Assembly (NCBI GenBank): GCA_003248935.1
Contig: QFQF01000003.1
Span: 175,993 to 239,992, forward strand
Source of the DNA: Sphingobium sp.
GTDB lineage: Bacteria; Pseudomonadota; Alphaproteobacteria; Sphingomonadales; Sphingomonadaceae
DNA length: 64,000 nucleotides
Reading direction: 5' to 3'
In this document: piece after piece, positions 52,903 to 61,847 of the stretch
How positions within the stretch are numbered: position 1 is the stretch's first letter
How the letters are laid out: each line of letters begins with the position of its first letter
Notes under the pieces: generated by a model
Told to the model about the DNA's origin: nothing
Database searches by the model: none
What the model saw: the letters and a program-made list of their open reading frames with translations, nothing else
Made by a program: the position numbers and the translations under genes

Positions 52903-53801
52903 CGCCCGTCCTCCGTCGCAACGGCAAGGCCACGCTGGTCGAGGTCGATCAGGTGGGCAAGGACCGAGCGCCCGGCCGCGGGATAGAGGCGCGGATCGAC
53001 GCCCTTGTACATCTCCGCCACCATGTCGGGGATCAGCGAGGCGCCGTTTCGTTCGAGGAAGCGCAATATCTGCCCCTCCCGCTGCTTGCGGTGCCCCATC
53101 ATGCCGCGGGCCAGGCGCCGGGGATTTTCCACCGGATCGCCATGGGCGGGATAATAGATGGCGTCGTCCCTCTCAACGAGCCGCTGCATCGAGCGCATAT
53201 AGTCCGCCATGTCGCCATCCGGCGGGGAGACGACCGTGGTCGACCAGCCCATGATATGGTCGCCGGTGAACAGCGCCTTTTCCTCCGGCAGAGCAAAGCA
53301 CAGATGGTTGGACGTGTGGCCGGGCGTCGCCACCGCCTCCAGGGTCCAGCCAGGGCCGGTCACCGCCTCATTGTCCTCCAGAACGCGATCCGGGCGATAG
53401 TCGGCGTCGAACGCGGCATCGGCGCGCGGCCCCTCATCCTCCAGCGTCAGCGGCGCGCAGCCGACCAGCGGCGCGCCGGTCATCGCGGCGAGCGGCGCGG
53501 CGGCCGGGCTGTGGTCGCGATGCGTATGGGTGCACAGGATCGCCGCCACCGGGCGGCCCGCGATGACGGCGGACAGGGCCGCAAGATGCGCCTGATCGGC
53601 CGGGCCGGGATCGATGACCGCGATCACCTCCGTACCGACCAGATAGGTCTGCGTGCCGGTATAGGTGAACGGCGAGGGATTGGGCGCCAGCACCCGCGCC
53701 ACGAGCGGCGAAAGCTGGACGAGGACACCGACGGGCAGCGCGTCCCGGTTGAATGGGGGCTCGTCGAACGGGGCATCTGAAGAAGCGGCCATGGCTCCCA
53801 T
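52887..53801 (-). CDS. MBL-fold metallo-hydrolase (LACTB2-like)
   Basis: 304 residues. The metallo-beta-lactamase motif is CTHTHRDHSP (H-x-H-x-D-H); further ligands are in VATPGHTSNHLCFALP and FTGDHIMGW. The C-terminal winged-helix-like region fits LACTB2-like endoribonuclease/hydrolases. The start may be ATG 53801 or 53792 (MAASSDAPF). Substrate not known. Confidence 0.9.
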   Translation of the reverse strand: MGAMAASSDAPFDEPPFNRDALPVGVLVQLSPLVARVLAPNPSPFTYTGTQTYLVGTEVIAVIDPGPADQAHLAALSAVIAGRPVAAILCTHTHRDHSPAAAPLAAMTGAPLVGCAPLTLEDEGPRADAAFDADYRPDRVLEDNEAVTGPGWTLEAVATPGHTSNHLCFALPEEKALFTGDHIMGWSTTVVSPPDGDMADYMRSMQRLVERDDAIYYPAHGDPVENPRRLARGMMGHRKQREGQILRFLERNGASLIPDMVAEMYKGVDPRLYPAAGRSVLAHLIDLDQRGLAVATEDGRWQPR

Positions 53802-53897
53802 CTGCCTATTCAGGCGCGCATTTCAAGCGTCCGCGACGATCATCGCGCGGAAATGAGAGGCAGGATGCCGCCCAAACACAGGGCAACGCAGGGAAGA

Positions 53898-55877
53898 TCA
53901 GGCCCTGCGGCGCGAATCCGGGGCGGCAGCGCCGGCCTGCGGCATCAGGCCACCCTCGGCCAGGAAGGCGGCGATGCGGTCGCGCGGCTGCGGCGGGCAC
54001 AGCAGGAAGCCCTGTCCGCCGTTGAACCCGGCCGAGCGCGCATGGCCGAGTTGCGCCTCGGTCTCGATCCCCTCCGCGACCGTATCCATCTCCAGCGAGC
54101 GCGCGATGCTGCCGACCGCCTGCACGATCGCCTGATCCTCCGGGCTGTCGGTGATGCTGGCCATGAAGCTCTGATCCACCTTGATCGTATCGAAGCGGTA
54201 GGAGCGCAGATAGGAGAGCGAGGAATAACCGGTACCGAAATCGTCAAGGACAAGCTTCAGGCCGATCAGCTGAAGCTCGCGCAGCATCCGGGTGGTGTGG
54301 CGGTTGTCCTCAAGGAACAGGGACTCGGTCACCTCCAGTTCCAGACGGCGGGCGGCCACGCCGGTTTGGAGCAGCGTCTCGATGATGGTGCGGGGCAGTT
54401 CCCCCGAGGTCAGCGACGCGGGCGAGATGTTGACGGCCACCCGGATGCTGGAAGGCCAGTCGGCGGCGGCCGTGCACGCCTCGCGCAGCGCCCAGACGCT
54501 CAGTTCCTCGATCAGGCCGATGCTCTCCGCCGCCGGGATGAATTCGGACGGCGGTATCTGCCCCAAGGTCGGGTGATGCCAGCGCATCAGCGCCTCGCAG
54601 GTCGTGACCCGCCCGGTCGCAAGGTCGAAGATCGGCTGATAATGGAGCGACAGCTCGCCGCGCTCGACCGCCTTGCGCAGGCCGGTCTCGATCTCGTGCG
54701 AGCGGTTGAAGCGCTCCTTCATCGACCAGGTGAAGGCGACGGCGCGGTTGCGCCCGTCCCGCTTCGCCTCATAGAGCGCGACGTCGGCGTGCTGCATCAG
54801 CTCGTCCATGTCGCGGCCGTCCTGCGGCGCGATCGCGATGCCGAGCGAGGCGGTGATCGTCAGGCTGTGCCCGGCCACCTCGAAGCTGTGACGGAAATGA
54901 TCCATGACATCGACGGCGATCGCGCGCGCTGTGTCGCGATCGACATCGGGGCAGATGAGAATGAACTCGTCGCCGCCGAACCGTGCGACATGGCCGCGAC
55001 CGTCCAGCGCCTCGGCCAGCTTTTCCGACACCATACAGAGCAGCTGGTCGCCGATCATGTGGCCCAGCGTGTCGTTGATTTCCTTGAAGCGGTCGAGATC
55101 GGCCCAGAGGATCGCGACGGCATCCTGCGCCTTGTGGTTCTTTTCAAAGATCGCACGCAGGCGCATCTGCATCGCCATCCGGTTCTCTACCCCGGTCAGG
55201 CTGTCATAGCGGGCGAGGCGCTCATATTTGCTGGCAAGGCGCTCCTTGTCCCGCTGGCCGCTGAGCGCACGCAATATCGCCCTGTGCGCGCCAGCGCCAA
55301 CCTCCACCACGCCGCAGATGACGAGCAGCATCGAGACGGCCAGCGCGCGATAGCCCAGGCCGCCCGCCATCCAGAGCCCGATCGCCGTTGGCGCGAGCAG
55401 CAACAGGGACTGGCCGATGATCGTGACGCGCTGCCCGGCGTTGCGGCCGGTCAGCATGCCCGCCTGACCGGCAACCACGGTCAGCATGATCGCGTGACAG
55501 ACGGGATCCCGCACCCCGGACAGCACGACCGCGCTCGTGACGCCCATGATCGCGGCGGAAAACCACATCCATGCCTCGTCGACCAGATACCAGCGACGGG
55601 CGACCGGTTCGCTCCACATTGTCGGACGCACCAGCCAGACGGCCGCCGTCATGCGGAAGCCCGCGCCGAAGCACAATGTACAGGCAAGCGCGATGACGGC
55701 CGGATCGCGACTCAGATGCGCGACGACCGCCACCAGCGCGGCTGAAACGAGCGATGCGACAAGCAGGGGAAACAGGGGCGGCGGCACGGTTTCCACGTGC
55801 GGAGACGGCCCTTCCGCGCCCTTCCGGACGCTCGACCACGCACGCTCCAGCCATCGTACAAACACAGCCCGATCCAA
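53898..55877 (-). CDS. Membrane GGDEF-EAL c-di-GMP signalling protein
   Basis: 659 residues. N-terminal membrane region of six or so helices (about 30-190), a short helix, then GGDEF with RFGGDEFILI (about 294-303, active-type) and EAL beginning near 400, with TTCEALMRWHHP, LKLVLDDFGTGYSSLSYLR, DQSFMA and DTVAEGIETEAQ keeping the catalytic and metal-binding residues. It may synthesise, hydrolyse or switch c-di-GMP. One of three such proteins in the window. Confidence 0.94.
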   Translation of the reverse strand: MDRAVFVRWLERAWSSVRKGAEGPSPHVETVPPPLFPLLVASLVSAALVAVVAHLSRDPAVIALACTLCFGAGFRMTAAVWLVRPTMWSEPVARRWYLVDEAWMWFSAAIMGVTSAVVLSGVRDPVCHAIMLTVVAGQAGMLTGRNAGQRVTIIGQSLLLLAPTAIGLWMAGGLGYRALAVSMLLVICGVVEVGAGAHRAILRALSGQRDKERLASKYERLARYDSLTGVENRMAMQMRLRAIFEKNHKAQDAVAILWADLDRFKEINDTLGHMIGDQLLCMVSEKLAEALDGRGHVARFGGDEFILICPDVDRDTARAIAVDVMDHFRHSFEVAGHSLTITASLGIAIAPQDGRDMDELMQHADVALYEAKRDGRNRAVAFTWSMKERFNRSHEIETGLRKAVERGELSLHYQPIFDLATGRVTTCEALMRWHHPTLGQIPPSEFIPAAESIGLIEELSVWALREACTAAADWPSSIRVAVNISPASLTSGELPRTIIETLLQTGVAARRLELEVTESLFLEDNRHTTRMLRELQLIGLKLVLDDFGTGYSSLSYLRSYRFDTIKVDQSFMASITDSPEDQAIVQAVGSIARSLEMDTVAEGIETEAQLGHARSAGFNGGQGFLLCPPQPRDRIAAFLAEGGLMPQAGAAAPDSRRRA

Positions 55878-55986
55878 GGGGAAGCCTCCTGACCACCCCT
55901 GATGCCCCCCAGGCCGTTTTCAATTCGTTAAACCGCGCGCGCCAAAGCGCCGAAACGGCACGTTCTGCCCCATGGTGGAACAGAAT

Positions 55987-56913
55987 TCAGCCGGCCTCCC
56001 CATCGAGCGGCAGTTCCCATATCTCGCCGCGCTCCGTCGCGCCGAAATGGTCGTGATCCTCGGTCGAGACCAGCGCGAAACCGGCGGCCGCGTAAAGCCG
56101 CCGGGCGCTCAACAATACGGCATGGGTCCACAGGCGCAGGCGCGCGTAGCCGGCCGCGCGTGCGAAGGCGATGCACGCGGCGACGAGAGCGCCGCCGATC
56201 CCCTGCCCCCGCGCCTCCGGCTCCACATGCAGCATCCGCAACTGGGCGACGCCGTCCCCGGCATCGACCAGCATGATCGCGCCCAGCATCCGCCCGGCGC
56301 GTTCGGCCACCCAGCATTGCTCGCGACCGGGCTTGAAATCGCGCAGGAAGGCGGTGGTGACCTCCGTCTGGAGCCGTTCCATCGGCAGGCCCCAGCCATT
56401 TTCCCGCGCATAGAGGAGGCTCTGGCGCGAGGCGATCAGGGGCACGTCGCCCGCGCGAAACGTCCGGATCGTCCACGGCATGTCGGGCCGGTCCCCGAGC
56501 AGCGTCCGGACGGTGGCGAGCGCATCGACCAGACGATCCTGCTGCTCCGCGTCCAATCCGGCGAGCGCCGTTTCGGTATGGCCCCGCGTGCGGTCGTCGA
56601 TCGCGGTGAACGCCGCCCGTCCTTCGCCGGTCAAGCGGATCGGCCGTTGCCGTGCGTCGTCCGCGCCACGCCCGCGCACGATCCACCCCTTGCGCTCAAA
56701 CCCCTGAAGCAGACGGCTCAGATAACCCGCGTCCAGCCCGAGCCGCTGTTGCAGGTCGCTGGCCAGCACATCGTCCTGCTGCGCGATCTCGTAGAGCAGG
56801 CGGGCGCCGGTCAGCCCCATTCCGCTTTCCATGTAGCTGGGCTGAAGCACACCCGCGAACCGCGTGTGGAAACGATTGAAGGCGCGCAGGGCGACGACGG
56901 CATCGGATGACAT
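55987..56913 (-). CDS. MarR-GNAT fusion: transcriptional regulator with acetyltransferase domain
   Basis: 308 residues. Residues 1-140 are a MarR-type winged helix (SDLQQRLGLDAGYLSRLLQG, GEGRAAFTAIDDRTRGHTET). Residues 150-300 are a GNAT acetyltransferase (LRMLHVEPEARGQGIGGALV, RLRLWTHAVLLSARRLYAAA). Such fusions act as self-regulated acetyltransferases, often next to a second GNAT gene. Divergent from the GNAT gene at 56.97 kb with a TAGTTG-N7-CAACTA palindrome between, which is a MarR-type operator. Confidence 0.9.
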   Translation of the reverse strand: MSSDAVVALRAFNRFHTRFAGVLQPSYMESGMGLTGARLLYEIAQQDDVLASDLQQRLGLDAGYLSRLLQGFERKGWIVRGRGADDARQRPIRLTGEGRAAFTAIDDRTRGHTETALAGLDAEQQDRLVDALATVRTLLGDRPDMPWTIRTFRAGDVPLIASRQSLLYARENGWGLPMERLQTEVTTAFLRDFKPGREQCWVAERAGRMLGAIMLVDAGDGVAQLRMLHVEPEARGQGIGGALVAACIAFARAAGYARLRLWTHAVLLSARRLYAAAGFALVSTEDHDHFGATERGEIWELPLDGEAG

Positions 56914-56932
56914 AAGCGGATCGTGACAAATT

Positions 56933-56951
56933 TAGTTGCCATCGTCAACTA
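56933..56951. promoter_or_regulatory. MarR-type operator between the MarR-GNAT and GNAT genes
   Basis: Palindrome TAGTTG-N7-CAACTA (six-base arms). It lies 20 bases upstream of each of the two divergent starts and would allow the MarR-GNAT protein to control both. Confidence 0.75.
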
Positions 56952-56971
56952 TATCCGCCATCGTCCATCAT

Positions 56972-57652
56972 ATGACGATCTCCCATCCGCTCGACCGTCC
57001 GGTCTGGTCCGCGCTCACGACGCTCTGGTCGCCGGTGGCGGCGGGCGATGCCCACGCCCTTCGCCTTGACGCTGACCATGGCCCGTTCGGCGCAGCGGCG
57101 GACGGCAGCGAGCAGAGCCTTGCCGCCCTTGCAGCGCTCATCCCGGCGGACGGCGCGTTGTGGACGGTGGAGGCGGACCCGCTGCCCCTGCCGCCCGGTG
57201 TGCGCGTCCTGCGCGAGGCGGTGCTGCACCAGATGACGGCGGACAGCGTCGACGCCCCCGACGACGCGGTCATGATCGCGCCGCTGGAGGAAGCGGATGC
57301 GGCGGACATGCGGGCACTGGCGCACCTCACCGTGCCCGGCCCCTTTCATGCGCGCACGCACAGGCTGGGCCGTTTCCTGGGGGTGAAGGTCGACGGCCGC
57401 ATTGTCGCCATGGCCGGCGAACGGATGCGCGTCCCCGGCTTTTCCGAAGTGAGCGGCGTGTGCACCCACCCGGATCATCGCGGGCGCGGCTATGCCGGCA
57501 CGTTGATGCGGGCGGTGGCGCGTGCGATGCTGGAGCGCGGAGAGACGCCGTTTCTTCACACCTACGCCACCAATCATGGCGCAATCGCCCTCTACGAAAC
57601 GCTGGGCTTCCGGCTGAGAATGCCGATGCACATGACGGTGCTGGGGCGATAA
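56972..57652 (+). CDS. GNAT family N-acetyltransferase
   Basis: 226 residues. The acetyl-CoA loop is HPDHRGRGYAGTLM in SGVCTHPDHRGRGYA, and ATNHGAIALYETLGFRLRM ends the GNAT fold. The N-terminal half is an additional, weaker GNAT-like unit (DADHGPFGAAADGSEQSLAA). ATG 56972 begins MTISHPL; the frame is open 12 codons upstream. Divergent from the MarR-GNAT gene. Confidence 0.88.
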   Translation: MTISHPLDRPVWSALTTLWSPVAAGDAHALRLDADHGPFGAAADGSEQSLAALAALIPADGALWTVEADPLPLPPGVRVLREAVLHQMTADSVDAPDDAVMIAPLEEADAADMRALAHLTVPGPFHARTHRLGRFLGVKVDGRIVAMAGERMRVPGFSEVSGVCTHPDHRGRGYAGTLMRAVARAMLERGETPFLHTYATNHGAIALYETLGFRLRMPMHMTVLGR

Positions 57653-57668
57653 TCCGGCACGAAACGGC

Positions 57669-57788
57669 CTAGGGCAGAAGCAACGAGCTATCCCCGTAAG
57701 AGTAGAAACGGTAGCCATTTTCAATGGCATGGGCATAGACGGCCTGCATCCGTTCCCGGCCCATCAGAGCCGAGACGAGCATGAACAA
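57669..57788 (-). pseudogene. queA: C-terminal fragment of queA at the island border
   Basis: Read on the minus strand, 39 codons encode LFMLVSALMGRERMQAVYAH, then AIENGYRFYSYGDSSLLLP and a TAG. This is the C-terminus of S-adenosylmethionine:tRNA ribosyltransferase-isomerase (QueA), the next step after tgt in queuosine synthesis. Immediately upstream the frame turns AT-rich and unlike QueA, so the match stops abruptly near 57788. The remainder of queA is not in the window. This fits an element inserted inside queA, with the 5' part (possibly with a restored 3' end) beyond the other end. Confidence 0.8.
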
Positions 57789-57962
57789 ATTCTGATTATA
57801 ACCAAATTTCCTGTTATTTTACAGCTATATAGGATGCAGGTGAGAGGCACTTTCCCATGTCTCCCACCTACTTCCCATTTTTAGCCGAAAGCCGGAAATG
57901 CACTCCACCCTATCAAAGACATTTTGATAGGACGAAGATCATCCAACTGACCTACAGCCCGC
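57789..57962. other. Left edge of integrated element
   Basis: About 175 AT-richer bases between the queA fragment and the integrase stop. They hold two TTCCCAT copies (57852-57858, 57872-57878) 20 bases apart that may be arm-type integrase sites, and a 9-base inverted repeat (57909-57931). The att core is probably close to 57780-57795 but cannot be fixed without the other end. Confidence 0.5.
57909..57931. repeat. 9-bp inverted repeat downstream of the integrase
   Basis: CCTATCAAA (57909-57917) and TTTGATAGG (57923-57931) with a five-base loop. No T-run follows on the integrase strand, so it is not a clear terminator. It might be a recombinase or transcription-factor site. Confidence 0.55.
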
Positions 57963-59168
57963 CTACATCGCGGGCAGAGCAGGCGCTTTCTGCTCCGGCA
58001 TCGCTTCTGCCCATGTCGTCCCCGTCACCTGCGATGCGGCGTTGACCGCATGGAGCAATGTGTCAGTGGACAAATGGGCATATCTCTCCGTCGTCCTCGT
58101 CTGCGTGTGGCCCAAAACCTTCGCCACAACGTACAATGACTGCCCTGAATTCACGAGGTTGGAAGCGGCGCTATGCCTCAGGTCGTGCATCCGGACATCC
58201 GGCAACCCTGCCCGCCGCCGCGCATTGTCCCATGCATGATAGACCGAGACGAACGGCTTCGATGTATCAGGGTTTGGCACGATGTAGGGACAGGCATCCA
58301 ACCGGGGAATGGATCGCAGAACATTGATCGCATCCTCTGACAGTGGGACGTGGCGTGGCTTGCCTGTCTTGGTCGTCGGTATCCGCCACACCTTGCGCTC
58401 GAATGAAACCTGATCCCATGTCGCATCCAGAAGTTCACGCTTCCGGCAGCCTGTAAGCAGGAGGAGAGCCACTATGTATCGCAGCATGAAGTTGGGGCTT
58501 TCCTCCACGGCCTCCTTCAACCGCTGCGTCTCCACCGCTGTCAGGAAGCGTTCGACGCGATTCTCCGGGTCTTTCTGTTTCACTCCTTCAAGCGGGTTTA
58601 CATCCGATCCCGGAATACCCCAGCGTTTGGCCATTCGCATCATGTGGCCCAGTATGACCTGCCAGCGATTCACGGTGGCCTGCGCGTAGCCGTCCACGGT
58701 CACCTTCGACTGCAACCATTCCATGATTTCGGTTTGGTTGAGTTCGTTGAGGTGATGCTTCCCCCATTTGGGGACGACGTGCCATTTTAGGTAGCGGGCG
58801 TCGATGTCATGGCTACGCTTGTAGGTCCGGACGTAGTCCAGATATCGCTCCGACAGTTCAGCGACCGTGGGGATGCGGCGATTGGCATGGCGCTCCTCTG
58901 CCGGGTTCTGACCCACAGAAACGCGGGCTTTGACCCGGATCGCCTCCTTCTTGGCTTCCGCGAAGGAAATGTCGCTGATGCTCGCGATCTTGTATTGGCG
59001 CTGCTTTCCGTAAGCGTCCTTGTAGCGAAGGGCATAGGTGCCCCGCCCATTCGGTCGCATCTCCACGACAAACCCGGTGATCGCCTGATCGAAGAAGGTT
59101 TCTGACGTCTTCTCGGGCGGGCAATACAGAGTCGGGAGGATGGCCCCTTCCAGTTTGATTTTCGGCAT
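57963..59168 (-). CDS. Tyrosine site-specific integrase
   Basis: 401 residues. N-terminal DUF4102-like arm-binding part (about 1-95), a core-binding SAM-like domain (TVAELSERYLDYVRTYK), then the catalytic domain: first Arg in LLTGCRKRELL (about 241), HDLRH (about 327-331), and LGHTQTRTTERYAHL with the catalytic Tyr (about 365). Phage P4/ICE-type integrase. It reads toward the queA fragment, as integrases at element ends normally do. No excisionase gene is evident next to it. Confidence 0.94.
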   Translation of the reverse strand: MPKIKLEGAILPTLYCPPEKTSETFFDQAITGFVVEMRPNGRGTYALRYKDAYGKQRQYKIASISDISFAEAKKEAIRVKARVSVGQNPAEERHANRRIPTVAELSERYLDYVRTYKRSHDIDARYLKWHVVPKWGKHHLNELNQTEIMEWLQSKVTVDGYAQATVNRWQVILGHMMRMAKRWGIPGSDVNPLEGVKQKDPENRVERFLTAVETQRLKEAVEESPNFMLRYIVALLLLTGCRKRELLDATWDQVSFERKVWRIPTTKTGKPRHVPLSEDAINVLRSIPRLDACPYIVPNPDTSKPFVSVYHAWDNARRRAGLPDVRMHDLRHSAASNLVNSGQSLYVVAKVLGHTQTRTTERYAHLSTDTLLHAVNAASQVTGTTWAEAMPEQKAPALPAM

Positions 59169-59270
59169 GTTCGGTCCTTTTGATGAGGGTAAAGGAGGGC
59201 CGATCCCGGAACCTCATTGGTGAGGCTCCGGGTGGCTTTGGTTGGATTGATGAGTGGCCAGATGGCCGGT

Positions 59271-61379
59271 TCAGGCTTGGGCGTTCCGGGCTTCGGCTTG
59301 CTCAGTTTTCAGTTCCTGCCAGACCTGCTCGAAACTTTCGGGCGGGTAATCCTGGACAATCGGCAGAGACTTTCGAGGTTGCGTCGAGATCGGGATAACC
59401 GCCCAGGCCCGGCGTTCCGAATGCGGCGCTTCAACCAGTTGCAGGCCGTTCACGATGCGGTTCTTGTTCCGCCCGAGATAGCGACCGAAGCGTGACTGAT
59501 TGACATAGCCCCGTTCGACGCAGGGCAGTTCCATGACGGCGTCGTACAGATCGCCGCGCTTGTGCTCATCGATATGTTTGAGCACCTGACGAACCAGCGT
59601 GGGTTTGTCGCCGAAGGCATCGCGCCACGCAAAGAGCAGGTCGCCAAGTTGCTCCTTGTCGGGATCGTGGTTGATCTGCTCGATCAGGCTGGTCGCCGGA
59701 TCGGGTTCGCCCAGCCAGATGAGGCTGTGACGGCACTGGTCCGACCACTGCCCAAATCCGGCAACATTGGGCACATCGGCCTTGGGGCTTCCCGCCGCCT
59801 TCCATGCAGCGATGATGGTCAAGGCATCACTGACATAGCGACCACGGTGTTGACGGACTTCTTCGGCAGGTCGCCCGTTATAGTCGCGTGTCGCCGCACT
59901 CTCGACTTGAGGGAGCAGGTAAATGGAGGCCACCCGCCGGGCCATATCGCGCAGGGGCCGGATATTGTTGCCCGTCCCCATGATGAAGCTGGATGCTCGC
60001 GCCGTGACCACGCGACTCGATCCCAAAATGCGTTCCGTGACCGATCCGTTGGTGAGCATTCGGTTCATGGCCCCGTGCGGCAACCAATCGCTGGGCATAT
60101 CATCGAAGCACACCGCAGCAGGCTGTTCCAGCGCCAGCGATAGGACGACCTTGGTCGCCTCCTCGTTGGTACCGGGATAGCTGATGTTGCGTGCCTCGCC
60201 CGGTCCGGCAAACGGTGCAATGACCGACGCCAGATAGCTTTTGCCGCTGCCCGGTGAGGAAGCGGTGATGTTGAAACCGGGAGCGACATCCAGATAATCG
60301 CGGATGCTGGCGGTCAGCATGGCGCTGCACGCCGTCGCCCGGTCGGCTTCATTGGCGAATTCAAATTCGACAAGAAGCGATTGCAGCCTGCGAAGGGCCG
60401 CAAGCGCATTTTCCTTGGTGAGCAGTGGAATGTGGAAGTCGGCCGGATCGAAGGCGGCGTAGATGCCAGACCCGGCAGCAAAGCCTGCCTCCGTCACCAG
60501 AACGCCATCTCCTCGGCGAAGGTAAGGCTGGCGGACCAGACCGTTCAGCACAGGAAGATGATGGCCCATCTGGGTTTTCAGCAAATTGCTGACGACGCTG
60601 GTAGGAACATCGCAACGCCGCCACTCGTCGCTGCGTGCGTCGAACTTCACCCAATCGCAGTCTGCCGACAGGTACATGGCGAGCGATTGTTCGGTGACGG
60701 CCTCGGTCGTTACATCCCCGGTGGCGGCATCCAGTTTCAGCCGAACGATCAGTCCGTTCGACCGATAAAGGTCATCGCGAGATGCGAGAACCTTCTCTGC
60801 CGCCACGACGATGCGATGCATTTCGCCCTGGAGCACACGGATCAGCGGCTTGCACCGTGCCGCCTTCCGATCGACCTCAAGATAGTGGAGAAGATTGCCT
60901 ATCCGGTGTTGGTCGCCATGCGTGCATGGGCAATAGAACCGCCCCAGCGGAGCATTCATGGTCGGGGCATAATAGTAGGCATCGCGCCGCTCACCGGGAA
61001 GGTGTTCGGATGCCCAAGGGCAGGCGATGCGATGTTCGTCGTCGGTTACGGAGTAACTGTACAGGCCCCGCTTGATCAGCGCGTCGATGACCGGATTGGT
61101 AGCAGGTGCCGGTCGATACACATCGTCCCCCAGCGGGGCGGGAGGCACGTCGCTGACATCTTCACGAACCGGGGCAGTTGATGGGGGCGTGGGAGGGGAC
61201 GCATCGCAGTCCCCCATCTTCCCCTCTTCGGTGTCCCCGTCCGCTAGAAGTGTCGGCGCATTTTCCGCCATGCGTTCGGCAGGAGCGGCGGCAATGTCGG
61301 ATGCAGACGTCGTATCGGAAGTGTCAGCAGAGACGATGATTTCGGGCGTCTCGCCATCAATGATGGTGTTCAAGTTCAA
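59271..61379 (-). CDS. Large P-loop ATPase with primase-like zinc ribbon (element replication candidate)
   Basis: 702 residues. Residues ~1-110 are low-complexity (many Ala, Asp, Ser, Thr, Pro). A Cys/His cluster at 118-158 (CPWASEHL, then FYCPCTHGDQHRIG) resembles the zinc ribbon of phage primases. Residues 370-470 contain an ATPase core: SSPGSGKSYLAS (Walker A, about 373), VCFDDMPSD (Walker B, about 422) and FIMGTGNNIRPLRD. The rest is helical and not recognised. Similar proteins are found beside integrases in alphaproteobacterial elements; replication helicase/primase function is inferred. Frame start ATG 61379 (MNLNTIIDG). Confidence 0.6.
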   Translation of the reverse strand: MNLNTIIDGETPEIIVSADTSDTTSASDIAAAPAERMAENAPTLLADGDTEEGKMGDCDASPPTPPSTAPVREDVSDVPPAPLGDDVYRPAPATNPVIDALIKRGLYSYSVTDDEHRIACPWASEHLPGERRDAYYYAPTMNAPLGRFYCPCTHGDQHRIGNLLHYLEVDRKAARCKPLIRVLQGEMHRIVVAAEKVLASRDDLYRSNGLIVRLKLDAATGDVTTEAVTEQSLAMYLSADCDWVKFDARSDEWRRCDVPTSVVSNLLKTQMGHHLPVLNGLVRQPYLRRGDGVLVTEAGFAAGSGIYAAFDPADFHIPLLTKENALAALRRLQSLLVEFEFANEADRATACSAMLTASIRDYLDVAPGFNITASSPGSGKSYLASVIAPFAGPGEARNISYPGTNEEATKVVLSLALEQPAAVCFDDMPSDWLPHGAMNRMLTNGSVTERILGSSRVVTARASSFIMGTGNNIRPLRDMARRVASIYLLPQVESAATRDYNGRPAEEVRQHRGRYVSDALTIIAAWKAAGSPKADVPNVAGFGQWSDQCRHSLIWLGEPDPATSLIEQINHDPDKEQLGDLLFAWRDAFGDKPTLVRQVLKHIDEHKRGDLYDAVMELPCVERGYVNQSRFGRYLGRNKNRIVNGLQLVEAPHSERRAWAVIPISTQPRKSLPIVQDYPPESFEQVWQELKTEQAEARNAQA

Positions 61380-61607
61380 TACCTTTGTCGGTTCGGATGC
61401 GGAACCGAGCGATGGAAGGTATCACTTGCGTGGGAGACATCCGGCAGTGGCATCTGTCGCACACACAAGCCTCCATCGCCGGAAATCCATGATCCGGAAC
61501 TGGTTGCTAGTGATAGTGCGAACCTGTGCCGACACGCTTTCATAAGGTGTCACTGCCGGTAAGCGATGCGCCTCATGATCCGAACCGCCTGAGTCGTCAA
61601 TAGGCTT

Positions 61608-61847
61608 TCATCGTCGTCGGATGATCTTGGCTATAACCAACAGCGCGACCATACCGAGAAAGGCCAGAGGGTGGGCCTGGAACAGTCCGGCAACTAACAG
61701 CAGCGCCAGAAAGCCCAACGTCTCTCGTGGTGCGCTGCACAGGCTGTAGAACAATCCGCAGAGCACCAGCAGACCAAGCGCCACCGCTATTGCCTGCGCC
61801 GCCGCAAGCACGACACAGGCCGTCAGCAATATGCCTATCAGTCGCAC
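61608..61847 (-). CDS. Small multi-helix membrane protein (79 aa)
   Basis: 79 residues of almost continuous hydrophobic helices: LIGILLTACVVLAAAQAIAV, ALGLLVLCGLFYSLC and LGFLALLLVAGLFQ plus a C-terminal helix ending KIIRRR. Probably a small inner membrane protein with three or four spans. Its start overlaps the end of the upstream 131-residue ORF by 10 bases, so the two are coupled. No family recognised. Confidence 0.6.
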   Translation of the reverse strand: MRLIGILLTACVVLAAAQAIAVALGLLVLCGLFYSLCSAPRETLGFLALLLVAGLFQAHPLAFLGMVALLVIAKIIRRR

